Shown: in pieces, positions 1 through 10,491 of the stretch
How positions within the stretch are numbered: the first letter of the stretch is position 1
Layout of the letters: each line of letters starts with the position of its first letter
Source of the DNA: Cordilura impudica
Lineage: Eukaryota; Arthropoda; Insecta; Diptera; Scathophagidae
Direction of reading: 5' to 3'
Length of the DNA stretch: 64,000 nucleotides
Assembly (NCBI GenBank): GCA_963682025.1
Contig: OY821519.1
Coordinates: forward strand, 143,086,429 to 143,150,428
The notes under the pieces: generated by a model
The model's database searches: none
What the model saw: only the letters and a program-made list of their open reading frames with translations
What the model was told of the DNA's origin: nothing
Translations under genes and position numbers: made by a program

Positions 1-1305
1 AGAAGAGATATACCGATTAAATCCCATTATTTGCAATGGAAAAAAATTTTTTAAGAAAAAGAAATTTTTTTACTCATATATACATATAGTCTCATTTCTT
101 AAAAAAATATATTTTTCTAAAAATTTTTGGATTTAGCCCTATACACAATTCACTGCGAGTTGCGAGTGCGAGAAAAAACGAGAATGTCTCATTTAATTGC
201 AAGGTCGATTAGTTCTAAGACCATCCTCGTGCCAATAATTTATTTTCTATTTTGTTGCCTTCAATCACATAACTTCCTCTTAAGCCTATTTCCAAATTTT
301 TTTAGTACGGATATCACAAATTTATGCGAAAATTAACGAAAGTTTTCCCTAACAATCTAACGATTGTCAATAAGTTTTTAGCCATAATTAATTTCCTTCA
401 TAAAAGCACACACCTTAAAAATATGTTTGAAAAAAAATTATGCTTGCCTTTCCTTATGGTTTAAAATTGATAATTTTCCAATTTCTGCAGCTGTTTATTA
501 AAACAAAATGTAGAGTAAAAGTATCTCGTACTATTTTCATGTTTAATTTTTTTTCCTATATTCATAACAGTCAATATTTAAACGTTTCTGTTTTTGTTTT
601 TGTTAAGTTATTCATGGCCTTTTTTCAATAAAAGCCAAACACACTTGGCTCGAAGCTACAAAACTAAAAAATCCATTCATGTCTAAAATGTAAAAAAAAA
701 ACCTTTAAACAACCACCACAATTATTAAATAGTACAGTTTGTTTGTTTTACTGTAGTTTTTTTTTTTTTGTTCTTATTTACCATGAAATGCAACTTGGCC
801 AGAATACTCAAACAGAATAAATAAATATTCTTGATTTAGAAAAACAAAAATGTGGTTTACCTTCAATTTTTGTTTGTTTTCAGGTTGTTTGTAAACACAA
901 ACATTAATTGCAAGTGCGACATTAAATGGAATAGTAAATAACTAAGCTTAAATCATATACCATTGGTAATTTTTAGATGCCCAAGTAAACTTTGTTAAAT
1001 TAGCATCGCTCGAGTAAAGCATAGCAATAGTAAACAAAGCATAAATTTTAATTGCAAGAATTTTCTATATAACAAATCATGTTCCAACATTTATTTATTA
1101 TTATGTATCTACCACAAGTTAAGTATATTTTTGTTAGTTATTTTACATAAGTTAACTAAATTTCTTAGAAATTTTAAGATACCGATGTAAATATTGTTAA
1201 ATTAGCAGTACACAACTAAATAATATCATAAAAAAAACTTGCATAAATTTTGCTTTAAAAAAAGAAATACCTTTTTGTTTGTGTAATAATCGTTGCCATT
1301 TTAAT
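1..1305. other. AT-rich DNA without a recognisable gene
   Basis: This stretch is AT-rich with many A and T homopolymer runs. Short open frames near 130-330 and 440-630 are compositionally indistinguishable from background. They have no recognisable motif and no splice context I can defend. I see no repeat shared with the rest of the window before about 1306. Confidence 0.6.
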
Positions 1306-1900
1306 GCCCTATACCACCTATAATGATTTGGTGCTGATTACACCGATCGACCCGTAATCATTTTCTGAGTCGATTTAGCGATGTCCGCCCGTCCGTCCCT
1401 CTGCCCATCTGTGTAAACTTTGTAATCAAACTACAGGTCGCAAATATGAATATGATGAAATTTGGTACATAAGCTTTTATTGATCGTAAGACGAACGCTA
1501 TTGAAATTTGTGAAAATCGGTGCATGTTCAGACCCCTATAAGACCGACTTAAATTGTCATAAAATCAAAATTTTCATATAGATCCCGGTACAATTTAGTT
1601 CGTGGGTTTATTACACCCATTAATCAGTAGTCCAAAAATAAATCTTGTCGGACACTTTTCAGTCATAGTCCCCTTATATAACGGCTTCCCGACTTCACTA
1701 TCAAAAACAAAACTATTGCATAGATTTTTCTCAAATTTGTTTTGCAGATGTTTTTGCAATAACTATGTGTCGAACTTTTTCAAATGCGCAGCCAAAAAAA
1801 AAAATAATGAATAACTAAAAGTTGATTTATGCTTATTTTCTATATCCAATTATTTGGACCTGAGACCCTTTCCCTAAACGCTTGGTATATGTTATCATAA
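1306..1900 (-). mobile_element. DINE-1-like interspersed repeat, copy A
   Basis: This is a reverse-strand member of a ~780-bp family with at least nine copies in the window. It starts with the CCCTATACCA terminal motif. Next come the TGAGTCGATTTAGCGATGTCCG block with its GTCC tetranucleotide run, the conserved 'GAAATTTGGTACATAAGC' block, and the 'CATTAATCAGTAGTCC' block. The layout (ATACCC-type ends, GTCC/GGAC run, interior stem-loop) resembles Drosophila DINE-1/INE-1. That resemblance is established knowledge of the fly family, and homology here is an inference. The distal end near 1870-1900 is diverged. Confidence 0.75.
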
Positions 1901-1929
1901 TGTACGATTTGGATTATGAAACAAGAATT

Positions 1930-2195
1930 TAAATTATGCGCCCCACTTACGCATTGGAGTCTGTTAATGCGATATAAAGAGAATTTAGGCGTACGTTTGG
2001 CGGCCGACCGTGGGACAGTCACAAGAAGGCCTCAGGGTAGTAGTCCTTTAGTTTAGGTGCAGGAAAATATTGCTGCTGTAGCTCCTGTCATACTAGAGTT
2101 TCGATAAGAAGCCTATCTACTGAAATGGCTGTTAGCAGCCAGTCACTTTGGACAAATCCGCATAAGGACTTACATTTATTTCCCTTGTTAATGCA
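1930..2195 (+). pseudogene. Tc1/mariner transposase N-terminal fragment
   Basis: Conceptual translation in shifting frames gives an E-N-I-A-A-V motif near 2065, then an R-S-L-S-T-like segment and a K-D-L-H-L-F-P segment near 2165. These match the linker after the helix-turn-helix of the insect Tc1/mariner-group transposase that also occurs at 51.5-52.8 kb here (E-N-I-A-A-V-like and H-D-L-H-L-F motifs). Frameshifts and missing catalytic regions show it is a dead fragment. Confidence 0.6.
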
Positions 2196-2422
2196 AACAG
2201 GAAGTTTACAAAACAAACCCGATTTCGATGTTTTAAAGCATTGCGTTGGAGTGATAATATAGGCAATTCCCGTTGCTACCCTCCAAATAGTACGAGGTAA
2301 AAATTTTTTGATAAAATGGTTAAGTTCAATTATTATTAAAAGAAATGAAAACTTAATTATTCATCATTATTGTAAAAAAAGTAAAGTAAGTCAGTAAAAA
2401 ACACCTTGTTAAATTTAAAAAG

Positions 2423-2566
2423 AACAAGTAAGAAAATAATGGTCGGTCTAGACTGACTATACGATACCCTATACCATGCGTTTAGAGCCCATATCTCCTA
2501 GGCCCAACTAATTCGATATAGAAAATAAGCATAAACCAAATTTGAGTGGCATTGTTATTAATTTTT
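2423..2566 (+). mobile_element. DINE-1-like repeat, copy B, 5' part
   Basis: It begins with the family start ACAAGTAAGAAAAT, followed by the near-palindrome GGTCGGTCTAGACTGAC and GATACCCTATACCATGCG. The element is interrupted at 2566 inside the conserved 'TTATTAATTTTT' block by the Helentron-like element and resumes at about 4219. Confidence 0.75.
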
Positions 2567-4218
2567 AAACTCTTTCTTTTAACTCATACTCTCTGTCTGT
2601 CTGTCGTGGGTGGACCCCATTCCCCCTCATCCAATTGATCTGAAACTGGGCCCATAGTCTTGTTGTGACTAAAGATTATTTTTGGGGTAGTCACGCACAG
2701 TCACGCGCAGTCACGGGGTGATCTAAATGTCATTTCCCCTCATCCGATCGATCTGAAGCTAGGTCGATAGACTTGCTTAACTTTGACATAGTCACGCACA
2801 GTCACGCATAGTCACGCACAATCACGTATTGATCTAAAACCCATTTCCCCTTATCCGATCAATCTGAAACTTGGTCCATACACTTGCTGTGGAAAAAAGA
2901 TTAATTTTGACTTAGTCACGCACAGTCACGCATGGTCACGCGCAGTCACGTAGTGATCTAAAACCCATTTCCCCTTATCCGATCGATCTGAAGCTAGACT
3001 TGCTGTTGAAAAAGATTAACTTTGACATAGTCACGCGCAGTCACGCATAGTCACGCACAGTCACGTATTGATCTAAAACCCAATTCCCCTTATCCGATCG
3101 ATCTGAAACTTGGTCGATAGACTTGCTGTGAAAAAATATTATATTTGACATACTCACGCACAGTCACGCATAGTCATGCACAGTCACGGAGTGATCTAAA
3201 TGTCATTACCCTCATCCAATCCATCTGAAACGTGGGCCATACATTTGCTGTAAAAAAAGATTAACTTTGACTTAGTCACGCACAGTCACGCATAGTCACG
3301 CACAGTCATGAAGTGGTTTAAAACATATTTCCACTTATCCGATCACTCTGACACTTGGTCGATAGACTTGCGGTGAAAAAATATTAAGTTTGACGTAGTC
3401 ACGCACAGTCACGTATAGTTACGCACAGTCACGGAGTGATCTAAATGTCATTTTCTTTCATCCGATCGATCTGAAACTTGGTCCATACACTTGCTGTGGA
3501 AAAAATATTAAGTTTGACGTAGTCACGCACAGTCACGTATAGTTACGCACAGTCACGGAGTGATCTAAATGTCATTTTCTTTCATCCGATCGATCTGAAA
3601 CTTGGTCCATACACTTGCTGTGGAAAAAAGATTAACTTTGACATAGTCACGCGCAGTCACGCAAAGTCACGCGCAGTCACGTAGTGATGTAAAACCCCTT
3701 TTCCCCTTATCCGATCGATCTGAAACTTGGTCGATAGACTTGCTGTGAAAAAATATTAAGTTTGACTTAGTCACGCACAGTCACGCATGGTAACGCACAG
3801 TCACGGAATCTTCTAAATGTAATTTTCCTGCACCCGATCGATCTGAAACTTGGTCCATAAACTTGCTGTAAAAAATGATTAACTTTGACTTAGTCACGCA
3901 TAGTCACGCACAGTCACGGAGTGATTTAAAACATATTTCCACTTATCCGATCAATCTGAAACTTGGTCGATAGACTTGCTGTGAAAAAAGATTAACTTTG
4001 ACATAGTTACGCACAGTCACGCTTAGTCACGCACAGTCATGGAGTGATTTAAACCCCATTTCCACTAATCCAATCAATCTGAAACTTGGTCCATAGACTT
4101 GCTGTGACCACGGATTAAATTAATTTCAAAATCACGCAGTCACGGAGAGATCCAGGACTCATATGCATAAGGAAAGAAAGAGTTTTAATAAAAACATTGG
4201 TTTTATGGGTTAGATTAT
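2567..4218 (+). mobile_element. Helentron/HINE-like element with expanded core
   Basis: The 5' end is AAACTCTTTCTTT and the subterminal 3' motif is AAAGAAAGAGTTTTAA, its inverted counterpart. A stem-loop (ATAAAAAC...GGTTTTAT) precedes the 3' end GGGTTAGATTATT. A tandem minisatellite core lies between them. Subterminal inverted repeats, a tandem core and a 3' stem-loop together form the architecture described for Helentron-associated DINE-1 elements in Drosophila. The insertion lies inside a DINE-like repeat at a T-rich site. Shorter copies with the same ends occur at 50292-50753 and, reversed, at 58952-59307, which fixes the boundaries. No protein is encoded. Confidence 0.65.
2630..4140 (+). 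repeat. ~120-bp tandem satellite with inner AGTCACGCAC repeats
   Basis: About 13 units of 113-126 bp each contain a 'CCGATCGATCTGAAACTTGG' block, a 'GACTTGCTGTGAAAAA' block and three or four short copies of (A)GTCACGCAC/GTCACGCATA. Units differ by point changes. Units at 3382-3500 and 3506-3624 are identical, indicating a recent 124-bp duplication. The array is the amplified core of the surrounding element. Confidence 0.9.
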
Positions 4219-4855
4219 TTTCCTTTGAATATGCAAAAGTTCATATCGGATGTTATATTTATATGGGGACTAGGTCGAAAAATGGACCGATCCTGACCAT
4301 ATTTGGTAAGGTAACTTATTTTTTCAAAAAAACATATACAAACTAAATTTGAGAAAAATCCGTGCAATAAATTTGTTTTTTTGAAAGATTTAAGTGAAGA
4401 TCGTGGAGCAGCTTTCTATGGGGGCTATGACTAAGAATTATCCTATAGGCTTTATTTTTGGACTACTGATTAATGAGCCTAATAACCATTCACAAAGCAA
4501 ATTTGGCCGAGATCTGTGGATCTTATGGCAATTTGAGTCGATTTCATAGGTGTCATTTGTATGGGGACTATGTCCGAACATGCACCAATTTTCGCAAATT
4601 TCAATAGCGCTTATGCTATGGCTGATAGAATCTTAGATTCCAAATTTCATCAAAATATGTTCACATTTGCGACCTGTAGTTTGATTACAAGGTTTACATG
4701 GACACACAGACGGACAGACGGACATCTCTAAATCGACTCAAAAAGTGATTCTGAGTCGATCGGTATAATAAAAGGTGGGTATGTAGTTAGGTAGGTCAAA
4801 TATTTTTGGTTGTTACAAACATCAGCACAAAATCATTATACCTTGACCACATACT
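4219..4855 (+). mobile_element. DINE-1-like repeat, copy B, 3' part
   Basis: This continues copy B after the insertion: the AAAGTTCATATCGGATG block, the 'CCAAATTTCATCAAAATAT'-type block, a GGACGGACGGAC-like run, the ATCGACTC...GAGTCGAT stem-loop near 4732-4760, and the ATTATACC terminal block. The last bases are diverged. Confidence 0.75.
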
Positions 4856-5538
4856 GGTACATGAATTTTAGTTTTTGTTATGTTACCTAAGTTTTTTTTT
4901 TTCACATTCAAAAAAATCTTAACTGCCTAAGTTTTTCTTTTTAACCCATCCTAAAAAATTAATATTTTCACGAAAAGATTGATTAACTGGTATAAGTTAA
5001 TTATTAAAAATACAACATTAATTCTTTAGGATTTTTTTGTGTGTGTATGTGAAAACCAAACTTAGTGAAGTTAACAAAAATAAAAATGTACTATATTTAA
5101 TAAAAACACTGAAAAATTATGAAAGACTTTGTTGTGCCTTAAAATGAACATCAAGATATACGTGAGGCGAAAGATGTTAACACAATCCAAACTTCCCAAT
5201 TTTTAAAATTCTCATTCGGCGACTTTAATTTGCCGTCAATAACACACAATTTGGCGTCGCACAACTTTTTCTTTCTTTAGGGCTTCGTATAACGTCTATA
5301 ACAGAAGAAAAGAAATTGACAACATAAAGTACAAAAATAATTGCAAATTTCCACAAAAGCAGACCATAAGTAAGGCGGCTTTTTGGACGAATTTTATTTC
5401 CGTACAGAACCTCACACAATGTCTGTTATAAAATCTTTTTCAAAAGATATCTCTAACAATGTAACTCAGCGTTGTTAAAAAACTTTGTTAACTTTGTTAA
5501 AATAGCTAAGCTCAAAGGGATGTTCAACCAAGTCAGAT
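4856..5538. other. Gene-free interval
   Basis: AT-rich sequence. A reverse-strand 64-aa open frame (5225-5419) contains one hydrophobic stretch, but it has no homology I recognise and no supporting splice structure. I do not call it. Confidence 0.5.
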
Positions 5539-5542
5539 ATAT

Positions 5543-6307
5543 CTGTGGTTTTCTGGAATAACCGCGTATGTCCATTTTTGTCAGTTTTGAGTTAACGAAG
5601 CCAAATATATTAATTTTTAACGCTCTTTACATGTGTTTAATAAAACAAAAAATATTGACCATTTCTGAGTTATTTCTTTAAACAACGACGTAACTTAAAT
5701 GTTTATTAAATCAATATGCAGCACTAACGACGTATGTCAACCTACGTTTGATCGCTGACAAATTATTTTCTCAGAAAACGACACATAGCGACATACGTTG
5801 TTATTAATGAAAAAAAAAAATGCAAAATAATTTTGGATTAGTTTTCAGTTTATAACCACTTATAAAAACTTGTGTGTTTATTTCTGTTACTTTTTGTCAC
5901 TGTCATTCTTGATACGTTGTTATATTCTTATCCTAAGTCCCGTTAACGAGATTTGTTGATGAACAAAAAATCCATTTTTCATGCAACAATAACTTATGTC
6001 TACATGGGTGGTTGCATTGGTAGTTTTCTCTCTCAAAGAAAACGACGTTTGTCGACATAAGTTGTTTTATCTGCACACACTTTAAGTGCTATTTACATAT
6101 TGTTTTTCGTCCTTCTCTAGGATCTATTCCTCTGAAGATTTTTGACTCAAAATTTTATATAAAGTATTTATTGCCCATATCTACAGGACTGTTTACTAAA
6201 AAGCACTCAAATCTTTATATCGTACCCATAATTTCAAATATAACGTTTTTTGGCTCCCCTGAACATTTTGATTTTATGACATACGCGGTTAATCTAGAAA
6301 ACCACAG
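5543..6307 (+). mobile_element. 4-bp-TSD MITE, copy 1
   Basis: A 765-bp element bounded by ~30-bp terminal inverted repeats starting CTGTGGTTTTCTGGAATAAC and flanked by ATAT duplications (5539-5542 and 6308-6311). Copies at 12914-13541 and 14088-14855 share ends and interior. The interior repeats the TIR octamer CGTATGTC in both orientations. It encodes no protein. The superfamily is unassigned; a 4-bp duplication is compatible with, for example, Sola or Chapaev type elements. Confidence 0.9.
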
Positions 6308-6311
6308 ATAT

Positions 6312-7145
6312 ATGATATTTTGAAATTAATTAATTAATAAATAAGAGCTCTGAGATAATTGCAATTTTCGTCCATTTATTTGATTGAAAGTACTTCGATT
6401 TTATTTGAACGTCCATATTTTAATTTAAATTTCCTAAAGAACTCCTTCTAAACCATCTTATAACGGACTCAATATAAAGTTCGAAAAATTTTGCCACAAA
6501 TCAAAAAGAGTTACTTCACTTGAATTACCAGGAATTTATGAACGAATTGAATTTATACATCTCTTGAGGATTTAATTATTAACGGTAGTCTTTATAAGAA
6601 GCTATAATTTCTGCTTTGAGCTAAACATTTGTTATTTAATAGATAAACCTTTCCTAAGAAGTCATATTCATAAACTTCTACTAACGTTTTGTGTTTTTTA
6701 GCAGGCAACATTTCTCATTTAATTGTTAGTGAGACGTGAAAAAATTTGTCGATTAACCCTGTAAATCCGAACAAAATATATTTTGATTGATTTTTATTAA
6801 AAGAAAAAGAATAAATAAATCTAAACGTATTCAAAATTTTTACATAAAAGATTTGTTTATGTTATAAAGCATAGAAATCACAATGAAATGTATATAAAAA
6901 TATTTCGATAACTTTTCTAAAACGATTAAAAAATATATTTGAATTTCGGATATGTGTTAATTTTATATAAATCATAATTATTTTTTTCTGAAACACATTT
7001 GAGAAAACATTGATTAGAATGTAGTAAATAGTTTGATCTTTTATTTGAAATATCTCAAGACGCTTTAGCTCACTAAATATTGAAGTTAATGAAGATGAAA
7101 CTTTTAGCATGGGGATTTTAAGAAAATTTCCTGGTACCGCATGTT
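6312..7145. other. Gene-free AT-rich interval
   Basis: No conserved motif and no repeat shared elsewhere in the window. The 82-aa reverse-strand frame at 6862-7110 is low complexity and rejected as coding. Confidence 0.5.
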
Positions 7146-7147
7146 TA

Positions 7148-7907
7148 TAAAGGGTGTTTTTTCTTTTTGCTTAGTTAGAACTTAAGAAAGGCAAATAATC
7201 ATGAATAGATTCATGCTTGAACAACGCTACAAATTTACTTTGAAAATCAGTCATCGATTCGCGCAACGCAGTTGGAAACTGACCTGATGTTTTATTGCAA
7301 AATTGTTTGTGTTCAGCGATGATGCTCATTTTTGGCTTAACGAAGTTTTAATAAATAAAATTGCCGAATATGGAGTGATACCAATCCACAACAGAATATA
7401 CAGACTTCATTACATGCAGAAAAATGCACCGTTCGGTGCTGTGACATCACTGGGCTTATTTTTTTTAAATTGAAGCCGGAGTTACTGTACCATGATGAAT
7501 GATTTTTTGTTTGAAAACACTGACGACATTGATACGGACGAGATGTGATTGCAACAGGATGGCGCTACGAGTCATACGGCGAGAAATGGACCCGTCACTT
7601 GGCCTCCGATTTTTGCGTATGGGGCTCCACGAAGTCACTGGTTTATGCTGAGAAACCGGTAATAATTGATACCATGGAGGTCAACATTGTTCGTGTTATT
7701 CATGACATATGGCCAGCAATGTCAAGTGACCCAAAATTGGACGATCAGAATGCGCTTCGTTAAGAACAGACGCGGTGGCCATATGCCTGAAATCATTTTC
7801 AAATGTTAATGATCTTTAGAATAAAAAAATTAGTTTGATTCAAATTAAATTTTTATTTATTAATTTTTTACATTTTCAAGTTCAATCGAGCTTAAAAAAC
7901 ACCTTTA
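7148..7907 (+). mobile_element. Internally deleted Tc1/mariner-type element
   Basis: Inverted termini AAGGGTGTTTTTT (about 7150) and AAAAAACACCTTT (about 7894-7906) bound a ~760-bp copy. Its interior is a shortened transposase relic (next entry). TA-type flanks are likely but not clean. It belongs to the same broad transposase group as the relic at 51.5-52.8 kb. Confidence 0.7.
7440..7806 (+). pseudogene. Tc1/mariner transposase relic (C-terminal half)
   Basis: In shifting frames I read a D-D-I-D-T-D-E-M segment, then the catalytic block L-Q-Q-D-G-A-T-S-H-T-A-R (about 7550), then G-P-V-T-W-P-P, and a C-terminal S-L-V-Y-A-E-K-P...I-D-T-M-E-V-N-I-V-R-V-I segment. It ends R-G-G-H-M-P-E-I-I-F-K near 7765-7800. 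This order is typical of the insect DDE transposase family whose catalytic motif is F-Q-Q-D-G-A-T. Stop codons and frameshifts, and a missing first catalytic block, make it inactive. Confidence 0.8.
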
Positions 7908-8476
7908 GAAGGGTTTAGAGTATAAAACAATTTGTATTAATTTTTACCAATTATTTTTGGAAAATTTTTCGTTAAATGATGTTAAACTTCTATGGTGTGA
8001 ATGTTTTCATACAGTTATATGAGAAATGGTCAATCTTTTTAAAGAAATATTGTCCTCAACTTTTAAAGAAATATTGTCCTCAGCTTTAAAATATATAACT
8101 TTTAACTAAGTCATTATGGAAAATTTTCTGTAAAATTATCTCAAACTTGAAATAAGAGCAACTTTTCACACTTTCGTATAGAATATTTTTCGAGTAGTAG
8201 TTCGTTTAAGTAACAATTTTGGCCGGATATCTTTGTAATATGAAACAGGTAATGCCCTCAAATTTTCAACTTTAAAATATATAAATTTAAATATTTTTTT
8301 TGGAAAATTATTTTTTATGTGCTGTGTTTGGTCGAGTAGGTGTTCCTCCAAGATTCAATTATTGGCGGAATGTAAATTTTTGTTGTCTTTCTGAGAAAAT
8401 TTTCTCGAAAATATCATCAAACTTCAAACAAGAGCATATTTGCACACATTTGTATAGAAAGTGGTAAAAAAAAAAC
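7908..8476. other. Gene-free AT-rich interval
   Basis: Contains a short local duplication (AAAGAAATATTGTCCTCA twice near 8040-8080) and otherwise nothing recognisable. Confidence 0.5.
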
Positions 8477-9066
8477 AAGTAAGAAAATTATAGTCGGTCT
8501 AGACCGTGCGTTTAGAGACCCTATCTCTCAGGCCGAACTAACTTGATATAGAAAATAAGCATAAACCAAATATGAGTGGGATTTTTATTAATTTTTTTGG
8601 CTGCAGATATGAAAAAGTTCATATCGGATGCTACATCTATATGGGGACTAGGCCCAAAATGGACCGATCCTGACCGTGTTTGGTAAGGTCTCTTGTATTT
8701 TGCAAAAATATATACAAACAAAATTTGAGAAGAATCAGTGCAATATTTTTGTTTTTTGATAGATTTAAGTGAAGATCGGGAAGCAGCTCTATATGGGGCC
8801 TATGACTAACAGTTGTCCCATAGGGATCATTTTTGGACTACTGATTAATAGATGTAATAAACGCATACAAACCCAATTTGAATAAGATTTATTCCCACCA
8901 ATTTCAATAGTGTTCATCCTATGGCCGATAGAAGCTTATATACCAAATTTCATCAAAATATATTCATATTTGCGACCTGCAGTTTGATTACAAGCTTTAC
9001 ATGGACACACAGACTGACGGACGGATGGACATCATTAAATCGAATCAGATAGTGATTCTGTTCGAA
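8477..9066 (+). mobile_element. DINE-1-like repeat, copy C (3' truncated)
   Basis: Starts ACAAGTAAGAAAATTATAG with GGTCTAGACC and runs through the standard blocks. A ~60-bp internal piece is missing near 8888. It stops within the stem-loop at about 9064 (ATCGAATCAG...GATTCTG), so it lacks the terminal ATTATACC block. Confidence 0.75.
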
Positions 9067-9219
9067 ATGGTTTAAATTTTTTAATGAGTAATTTAAATTA
9101 AAAAAATATATTTTTTACACCTTTTGGAAAATTTCTGAGCTTTCTCGAATAGTTGTTCCAACAAGGCAATATTTGTCAGAATGCTTTGAAATTTTCAAAA
9201 CACAATCTATATGTGCATA

Positions 9220-9579
9220 TCTATAATATTAATAGGCTAGGCGATTTCTTGTGACCGATGTTTTGTTCTACCGTTTTATCCCGATTTTGAGCAAACGTAT
9301 TTTATTTCAAAGGTATTTCTTTTTAGCTGTATTGCAGATTTACAGATTTTGAAATTTGTTCCTTTATTTTGAGTAAATGGCATTTAAAGTTGCTACTAAC
9401 ACATACATAACATTACACGATGCTATGTGTGTGTTTATTTAATTTATTGATGTGCTTGTAATGAAAATGAGTTTGTTTATTTGTGTTAATTTGTGAATTG
9501 GCCTTTAGGGTCTTTATTTAATGAAAAAATAAAATTTCCTAGACTTTGCACTCGTATTTCGAGGGCTGGAATCTGCAAG
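9220..9579 (+). mobile_element. Non-autonomous Helitron, copy a
   Basis: The 5' end is A|TCTATAATATTAATAGGCTA. The 3' end has an imperfect hairpin GCACTCG...CGAGGGC, then ten or so bases, then CAAG|T, a one-base variant of CTAG. It is 360 bp, has no coding capacity, and is clearly homologous to copies at 49631-50010 and 52911-53287. Confidence 0.85.
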
Positions 9580-10412
9580 TTATTATTAACATCACGTTTA
9601 ATTTTATAAGTCCACTTGCAACTTACACTGCATCCCAGAAAAAATTTCGCAATAGCAGCTCATTGATTTTTGCATTACCAATAATGACCTAGCCCTGCCC
9701 ACTGCATTACTTCTAAACAGAAAATAATGCGTTACTAATAATGTGTTATACAGCTACTTATATTTCATGCCAGCTCCTTGCATACTGCATTACTCTAAAA
9801 TTGAAAATAATGAGTTCCTAGCCAACTAGCTACCTCCAATGACATTCACGTGTTAAAATAATGAGGTTATCAGGCAAACTTAACCAGTTACTTCTCCTTC
9901 TTAAACCCATTATTTGGTAATGTTTTTTTCCTGGGATCAGGAGGTGGGATAACTAAGTTCCAAGTCCCAGTTTTCCTTAACATACTAATTTCTTATTTCA
10001 TTGCATTTACCAATTCATTACTCTCCGCAGATTTTATTGCTTCATTAGGTTCTATTATTTCATTACTAGTTTTTAACGTTAGAATATCTGGTTTCTTTCC
10101 TCTGGTACTTCTAGTGGATCTTCTAAGTGTTCTGTTTCAATGGGTTCTGAAAGCGGACTATCAGCAACGGGACTCTCAGTTGCAAGCCTTCCTTCTGCCT
10201 TAATTTGACTTTCTATACAGTCATCAATGGTACAAAATGAATTATCATCTGAGACCGCGATACTATCATTCTCACTTTCTTCTTCAAACGCGATACCTGC
10301 ACCCTTAAAGCAAATGTCTTCTACTAGTATCTCAGAACTGAATTTATTATTTCTTGAAATTCTTCCTGAATTGAAGAAGTTTCTACAAAATTCACGTCTC
10401 TATTGATTGGCA
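9580..10412 (-). pseudogene. Copia-type retrotransposon pol fragment
   Basis: Reading the reverse strand from 10412, an I-N-R-D-V-N-F segment is followed by a long acidic E/S-rich linker. Then comes N-A-M-K...E-I-S-M-L-R-K-T-G-T-W-N-L-V-I-P-P-P. After the MITE at 9638-9935, C-K-W-T-Y-K-I-K-R-D-V follows near 9585-9620. This is the integrase-RT linker and RT start of Ty1/copia polyproteins (family motifs R-D-V-x-F, W-x-L-V-x-x-P, C-K-W-x-Y-K-x-K). The fragment is flanked by Helitron copies and has no LTRs here. It contains at least one stop. Confidence 0.8.
9638..9935. mobile_element. ~300-bp MITE inserted in the copia relic
   Basis: Termini CCCAGAAAAAA and TTTTTTTCCTGGG are inverted repeats. 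The interior carries several ATAATG/CATTA(C/T) motifs. It interrupts the copia RT reading frame between the P-P-P and C-K-W-T-Y blocks, which shows it is an insertion. A duplicated AT flanks it, but the exact TSD is unresolved. Confidence 0.65.
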
Positions 10413-10491
10413 TACCTTTAGGTATTTATTTAATGAAAAAATTAAATTTCCTAGAATTTGCACTCAAATTTTGAGGGCTGGAACCTGCTAG
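10404..10491 (+). mobile_element. Helitron 3'-terminal fragment, copy b
   Basis: Matches the last ~85 bp of the Helitron family, including GCACTCAAATTTTGAGGGC and the end CTGCTAG|T. The 5' portion is missing. The hairpin carries paired changes (CAAA...TTTG-like) relative to other copies. Confidence 0.75.

Noticed and set aside
2630..4140. CRISPR-like appearance of regularly spaced short repeats
   Set aside because: Units are degenerate along their whole length, spacers are themselves homologous, inner repeats are nested, and the genome is eukaryotic. It is a satellite, not a CRISPR array.
5225..5419. Possible small membrane protein on the reverse strand
   Set aside because: A single hydrophobic stretch in an AT-rich frame is expected by chance; no homology, splice site or poly(A) context supports it.
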